Part shown: positions 60,478 through 64,000 of the stretch, one piece after another | Position numbering within the stretch: position 1 is the stretch's first letter | Layout: every line of letters begins with the position of its first letter | Assembly (NCBI RefSeq): GCF_015767275.1 | Contig: NZ_JADWMY010000004.1 | Coordinates: 287,419-351,418 of the forward strand | Length of the DNA: 64,000 nucleotides | Direction of reading: 5' to 3' | From: Herbaspirillum sp. AP02 | GTDB taxonomy: Bacteria; Pseudomonadota; Gammaproteobacteria; Burkholderiales; Burkholderiaceae_D | Notes under the pieces: model-generated | What the model saw: only the letters and a program-made list of their open reading frames with translations | Databases searched by the model: none | What the model was told of the DNA's origin: nothing | Program-made: the position numbers and the translations under genes

Positions 60478-60720
60478 ATGAAACCCTATCTGATTTCCCT
60501 GTTGATGGGCATCCTGGCTGGCCTGATCTATGCCGCCCTACGGGTGCAGTCACCTGCCCCGCCCATCATCGCCCTGCTGGGCCTGCTGGGTATGTTGATC
60601 GGCGAGCAACTGGTGCCGATCGTACGCCGCAAGCTGGCCGGTGAACCGCTGACGGCATCGTGGTTCCACCGTGAGTGCATTCCCAAGATCACGGGTACCC
60701 CGCCGCCAGAGCAGAAATGA
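60478..60720 (+). CDS. XapX-domain small membrane protein with C-terminal extension
   Basis: 80 residues. The XapX core (SLLMGILAGLIYAALRVQS, PAPPIIALLGLLGMLIGEQL) is about 45% identical by eye to the preceding 55-residue protein. A cytoplasmic tail of about 28 residues follows (RRKLAGEPLTASWFHRECIP onward, with His and Cys). A local duplication with an added tail is the simplest reading. Last gene of the hydrolase-XapX unit. Confidence 0.85.
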   Translation: MKPYLISLLMGILAGLIYAALRVQSPAPPIIALLGLLGMLIGEQLVPIVRRKLAGEPLTASWFHRECIPKITGTPPPEQK

Positions 60721-60983
60721 ACGCGACCCCGCCGGCCCATGGGCCGGCAGGGCAGCAAGGCGTTACCGGTTTGAATTTTTACCTTTAGCTGGCCGCAGAG
60801 CCAACGCCCGCAAGGGCGGATCACACACCGCCGCATCACCTGCCACGCTGCTTCTGCAGCACTTTCTTCCAGCGCGCCGCCGGCCTGGCCGCGCGCAGCT
60901 GCGCCGGCCCGCGCCAACGGCCGGCGCGGGCAACTCCGGCGCCGCGATGATTTCCGCGCGGCGACCGACCATGGCTGAAGACG
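60721..60983. other. Intergenic gap before the receiver gene
   Basis: 263 nt. Two short unstable GC-rich dyads (CCGGCCCATGGGCCGG near 60731 is a 16-bp near-perfect one) and no T-run. No gene seen. Confidence 0.4.
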
Positions 60984-61382
60984 ATGAGCGAAGGGGAGAA
61001 CACGTCGCCGTCACCGCACCGCCCGGTAGCAGTGATTGATGACGACGTAGGGGTACGCGCTGCCTTGTGCAACCTGCTGGATTCGGCCGGGCACCGCAGC
61101 TGTAGCTTCGATGCTGCCGAGGATTTCCTGGACAGCACCTGCCTGGCCCAGGCGTGCTGCGCCATTGTCGACCTCGGGTTGAAACGGATGAGCGGCTTCG
61201 AACTGGCCGAGCAGTTGGCCAGCCTGCGGCCAGACCTGCCGGTGCTGTTCATCTCGGCCCAGGTCAGCCCACCGCACCGCATGCGCGCCACTTCACTGGG
61301 TATCCCGCTGCTGGCCAAGCCAGTCGACGCCGATACGTTGCTGGTACTGCTGAGCGCCACCCTGCTCTATGGCCGCCGCTGA
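60984..61382 (+). CDS. Stand-alone response regulator receiver
   Basis: 132 residues containing only a receiver domain: AVIDDDVGVR (acidic pocket), phospho-Asp in AIVDLGLKRMSG, LFISAQ and LAKPVD (Lys). No output domain follows. It lies 133 nt upstream of the PAS histidine kinase at 61516, so phosphotransfer with it is likely. The target of the receiver is unknown; binding a protein partner is typical for such single-domain proteins. Confidence 0.88.
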   Translation: MSEGENTSPSPHRPVAVIDDDVGVRAALCNLLDSAGHRSCSFDAAEDFLDSTCLAQACCAIVDLGLKRMSGFELAEQLASLRPDLPVLFISAQVSPPHRMRATSLGIPLLAKPVDADTLLVLLSATLLYGRR

Positions 61383-61515
61383 CGGGCTGGCGAACGCCGC
61401 GAGCGAGCTGATGCCCCGCGTCACGCTTGGACGCAAGACGACGCAAGACGACGCGATACGGCACAATACGGCACTTCCCCGTCTTGACCATCTTGTCCAT
61501 TCTCCAGGAGCACAC

Positions 61516-63087
61516 ATGCCGTCCGCCCCATCGTCTGCCGAGGACAACGATGCCCTGCTGCAGGCCCTGCGCAACCTCAGCGCAATAGTCGACCCGGATC
61601 GGCTCAAGGCCGCGATCACCCACACACTCTGCCTGCTGGCCGGCGCCCGGCGCTGCCTGCTGGTGCGCCAGCAGGGCGGAGTGCCGGTGATCGAAGCCGA
61701 GACCCGCCGGGCGGACGACCCCGGCGAAGACGCCCTGCGCGACCGCGTCGCCACGGCCGTGGAACTGGCCGGTGCTGCGCTGTCGCTCTCCTTGCTGCAT
61801 CAGGGCGTGCAACAGGGTTGGCTGTATCTCTACTACGAGACGACACCGGCGCAACATCAGGCCCACCTCGCCGGCCAGCTCGCCGCCCACGCGGCAGTGG
61901 CGCTGGCCAATGCCAACGCGCACGCGCAGCTGCTGCAGGAAAACGAGCAACTGCTTTGCATCGAACAGGAACTGCGTACCAGCCGCGAGCTGCTCAAGCA
62001 GGGCGAGCGCTTCAACCATACCGGCAGCATGCGCTACCTGGTGCGGGAAGACCTGATGTTCTGCTCCGACGAACTGTGCCGCATCTACGGCCTGGAACCG
62101 GGCCGCAACTGCATCACCTATGACGAGTTTGCCGCCATCATGCATCCCGATGATCGGCAGGAAGTGATCGATACCGTCAATGCCGCCGTCGCCATGGGCG
62201 GCACCATCCGCGTGGAGCACCGCATCTGCCGCCAGGACACCGGCGAGGTGCGCTACCTGTCGGGCATCGGCAAACCGGTGTGGCTGGAAGGAACCTTCAT
62301 CGAATATGTGGGGACTGCCACCGACATCACCGTGCGACGCCAGGCCGAATATGCGATCCGCGCCGCCCAGATCGACATGGAGCGGGTCTCCCGCGCCAAT
62401 ACCGTCGGCCAGCTGACGGCCTCCATCGCCCACGAAATCAACCAGCCGCTGATGTCCATCGTCTCCAATGCCGGCGCCAGCCTGCGCTGGCTGAACCGGG
62501 CCGCGCCCGAGCTGGAGCACGCCCGCGCCGGGCTGCGCGACATCATTTCCGAGGGGCAGCGCGCGGCCGGCATCATCAGCGGCCTGCGGGACCTGACGCG
62601 CAATGCCGAGCCGTCCTTCACACGGGTCAACTTGCCTGCGCTGATCCGGCATATCCTGATGATTTCGCGCAGTGAATTGGAGCGGCGCGAGGTATCGCTG
62701 AGCCTGGCGCTCAATCCGGCGGACGTCTACGTGCTGGGCGACCAGGTGCAACTGCAACAGGTCTTGCTGAACCTGGTGGTCAATGCCCTCGATGCCATGG
62801 ACGCGTTGCCCGAGAAGATGCCGAAGAAGGTACGCACCCTGAGCATCAGCGCCAGTTGCTGCGACGAGCAGCGAGTCGAGGTCAGGGTGCAGGATAGCGG
62901 TGAGGGGATCGCGCCCGAGGCGATGTCGCGCATCTTCGATGCCTTCTACACCACCAAGGAAAACGGCATGGGCATGGGCCTGGCGATCTGCCGCTCCATC
63001 ATCGAGAGCCATCGGGGACGCCTGCGCGTGGCCGCAGCCCCCTCCGGCGGCAGCATCTTCAGCTTCGACCTGCCGCGCGTGCCTTGA
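61516..63087 (+). CDS. PAS-domain sensor histidine kinase (soluble)
   Basis: 523 residues from the ATG at 61516, preceded by CAGGAG; no membrane segment is apparent. A GAF-like N-terminus (about 15-150), a coiled-coil (about 140-165), a PAS domain (about 170-275, GLEPGRNCITYDEFAAIMHPDD), a HisKA with SIAHEINQPL (His about 309), and an HATPase (NLVVNALDAMD, DSGEGI, NGMGMGLAI). It resembles FixL/two-component kinases that pair with FixJ-type regulators; partners in the window are 60984 and 53726. Confidence 0.92.
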   Translation: MPSAPSSAEDNDALLQALRNLSAIVDPDRLKAAITHTLCLLAGARRCLLVRQQGGVPVIEAETRRADDPGEDALRDRVATAVELAGAALSLSLLHQGVQQGWLYLYYETTPAQHQAHLAGQLAAHAAVALANANAHAQLLQENEQLLCIEQELRTSRELLKQGERFNHTGSMRYLVREDLMFCSDELCRIYGLEPGRNCITYDEFAAIMHPDDRQEVIDTVNAAVAMGGTIRVEHRICRQDTGEVRYLSGIGKPVWLEGTFIEYVGTATDITVRRQAEYAIRAAQIDMERVSRANTVGQLTASIAHEINQPLMSIVSNAGASLRWLNRAAPELEHARAGLRDIISEGQRAAGIISGLRDLTRNAEPSFTRVNLPALIRHILMISRSELERREVSLSLALNPADVYVLGDQVQLQQVLLNLVVNALDAMDALPEKMPKKVRTLSISASCCDEQRVEVRVQDSGEGIAPEAMSRIFDAFYTTKENGMGMGLAICRSIIESHRGRLRVAAAPSGGSIFSFDLPRVP

Positions 63088-63104
63088 GGGCCTGCGCCCC
63101 CTGC

Positions 63105-63998
63105 TCAGCGCTGGCTACGCCGCCAGGCGCCGGGGGTGGTGCCGGCCACCTGCGCGAACACGCGGCTGAAATGACTCTGGTCATAGAATTCGCAGGCCAC
63201 CGCAATCTCGGCCAGGGAGAGCGGGGTGTGACGCAGGTAGTGGCGCGCCGTCTCGACGCGCTGGACCATCAGCCACTGGTGCGGCGTATGCCCGGTGCTG
63301 GCCTTGAAGGCCCGCAGGAAATAGCTGGCTGACATATTGCACTCGCGCGCAATGTCCGGAATGGAAATCTTGTCCTTGCTCTTCTGCAACAGCATCTGCT
63401 TGGCCCGCTCTTCATGCAGGCGCGACAGGCGCGCGGTGCGCGAGGCCGGCGTGGAGGCGCCGCCATAACGCTGCAGCAGATGGGTGCCGATGGCCACGCC
63501 AAGCTGGTCGGCGAACAGCAGGCTGTCGGATCCTGGCAGGGCCAGGGCCGGGGCCAGCGCACATGCCAGGTGGGCCAGCACGGCGTCGGACTGGCCGGTC
63601 ACGGTGGCCAGTCCATTGACCCGCCGGCCGCGCAACTCCTCGCTGGCCGCATGGAACCAGGCCAGCGGCAATTCCACCAACAGGAAATCGAAGGGTCCCA
63701 GCAGGTCGGCACGATAGTCTTCGGAAAAATCCCGGGTATAGACTGCGCCGGTCTCGAACGCGAACTGGGCTGCCTGGCGCCCCCGAAAAATGCTGCGACG
63801 GTGCTGCGGTGTCATCGAGATGCCCACCAGGAAGCCGCGATCCGAGGCCGGTGTGTACACCTGGGACAACTCCCGGCCCGCGACCCGCTTGCGATAGAAA
63901 CTGAAGTCGCTGCCCTGCAGTTCCTGGCTCTGCCGCAGGCTACTTTCGGAACAGCCGAGCGAGTCACTACGGGCGGCGGCGGGGGTGGCGGGGACCAA
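63105..63998 (-). CDS. AraC-family transcriptional regulator, 5' end at window edge
   Basis: The frame is open to the right edge; the first visible start is TTG at 63998, so the true start may lie outside. The N-terminal sensor (SDFSFYRKRVAGRELSQVYT to GPFDFLLVELPLAWF) and C-terminal HTH_18 (IARECNMSASYFLRAFKAST, CEFYDQSHFSRVFAQVAGT) match an AraC regulator. Similar sensor plans occur next to YtcJ amidohydrolase/XapX loci, so control of 57.3-60.7 kb is possible. Convergent with the kinase gene, 17 nt apart. Confidence 0.85.
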   Translation of the reverse strand: MVPATPAAARSDSLGCSESSLRQSQELQGSDFSFYRKRVAGRELSQVYTPASDRGFLVGISMTPQHRRSIFRGRQAAQFAFETGAVYTRDFSEDYRADLLGPFDFLLVELPLAWFHAASEELRGRRVNGLATVTGQSDAVLAHLACALAPALALPGSDSLLFADQLGVAIGTHLLQRYGGASTPASRTARLSRLHEERAKQMLLQKSKDKISIPDIARECNMSASYFLRAFKASTGHTPHQWLMVQRVETARHYLRHTPLSLAEIAVACEFYDQSHFSRVFAQVAGTTPGAWRRSQR

Positions 63999-64000
63999 AG

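Noticed and set aside
61431..61475. Tandem 10-mers (ACGCAAGACG x2, ATACGGCACA x2) before the histidine kinase
   Set aside because: Only two copies each, between start and upstream gene; no structure or known function.
1..64000. rRNA, tRNA, insertion sequences, phage genes, replication origin
   Set aside because: Looked for and not seen: no transposase or integrase frames, no tRNA cloverleaf recognised by eye, no rRNA blocks.

Overview
The window is about 64 kb of high-GC proteobacterial chromosome. Gene content and order (xylFGH with an oxidative xylose branch, a urea-carboxylase-type operon, IorAB-type molybdenum hydroxylase, XapX proteins, many AraC regulators) fit a betaproteobacterium of the Oxalobacteraceae, most likely Herbaspirillum or a close relative. 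This is a judgement from recognised gene types, not a database result. No rRNA, tRNA, CRISPR array, IS element or prophage is visible.

Layout. (1) 1-5.2 kb, minus strand: a polar amino-acid-type ABC transporter (binding protein, two permeases, ATPase) interleaved with three DUF1989 proteins, with an RpiR regulator facing away on the plus strand. (2) 6.1-10.3 kb: DUF2000 protein, two AraC regulators, a YitT membrane protein and an SDR. (3) 10.5-21.8 kb: a guanidine-assimilation region. It holds a NIT-ANTAR RNA-binding regulator, a biotin-dependent urea/guanidine carboxylase, two more DUF1989 proteins (the carboxyguanidine deiminase pair), an ABC ATPase and permease on the minus strand, and the periplasmic binding protein plus a TorF-type porin on the plus strand. 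The 1.1-kb gap between the two arms carries two divergent guanidine-I (ykkC) riboswitches, each downstream of a sigma-54-type promoter. (4) 22-26 kb: three-subunit FAD/cytochrome c sugar or sugar-acid dehydrogenase. (5) 26.3-33.1 kb: zinc alcohol dehydrogenase, XdhC, and a periplasmic IorAB-type oxidase with triheme cytochrome c. (6) 33.3-34.2 kb: a DUF4160/DUF2442 pair resembling a toxin-antitoxin module. (7) 34.4-44.6 kb: xylose uptake and oxidation (galM-xylR divergent from xylFGH, xylose dehydrogenase, xylonate dehydratase, lactonase-like amidohydrolase). (8) 44.6-49.9 kb: diguanylate cyclase, PBP7-type peptidase, a MurA paralogue and MgtC. (9) 49.9-57.3 kb: small membrane proteins, HAD phosphatase, TMEM175-like and DUF1275 membrane proteins, FixJ-like regulator, AraC regulator, Dps, alpha/beta hydrolase, DoxX. 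(10) 57.3-64 kb: YtcJ-type amidohydrolase divergent from an isochorismatase-fold hydrolase and two XapX proteins, then a stand-alone receiver, a PAS histidine kinase and an AraC regulator cut by the window edge.

How it works together. The guanidine region reads as one regulon. Nitrogen limitation (sigma-54/NtrC) would fire both arms and guanidine would allow read-through. The imported guanidine would be carboxylated and then deiminated to allophanate; allophanate hydrolase is not in the window. The first cluster carries three further DUF1989 paralogues and a different transporter but no carboxylase. It may be a related, undescribed route for another nitrogen compound and is the best candidate for a new system here.
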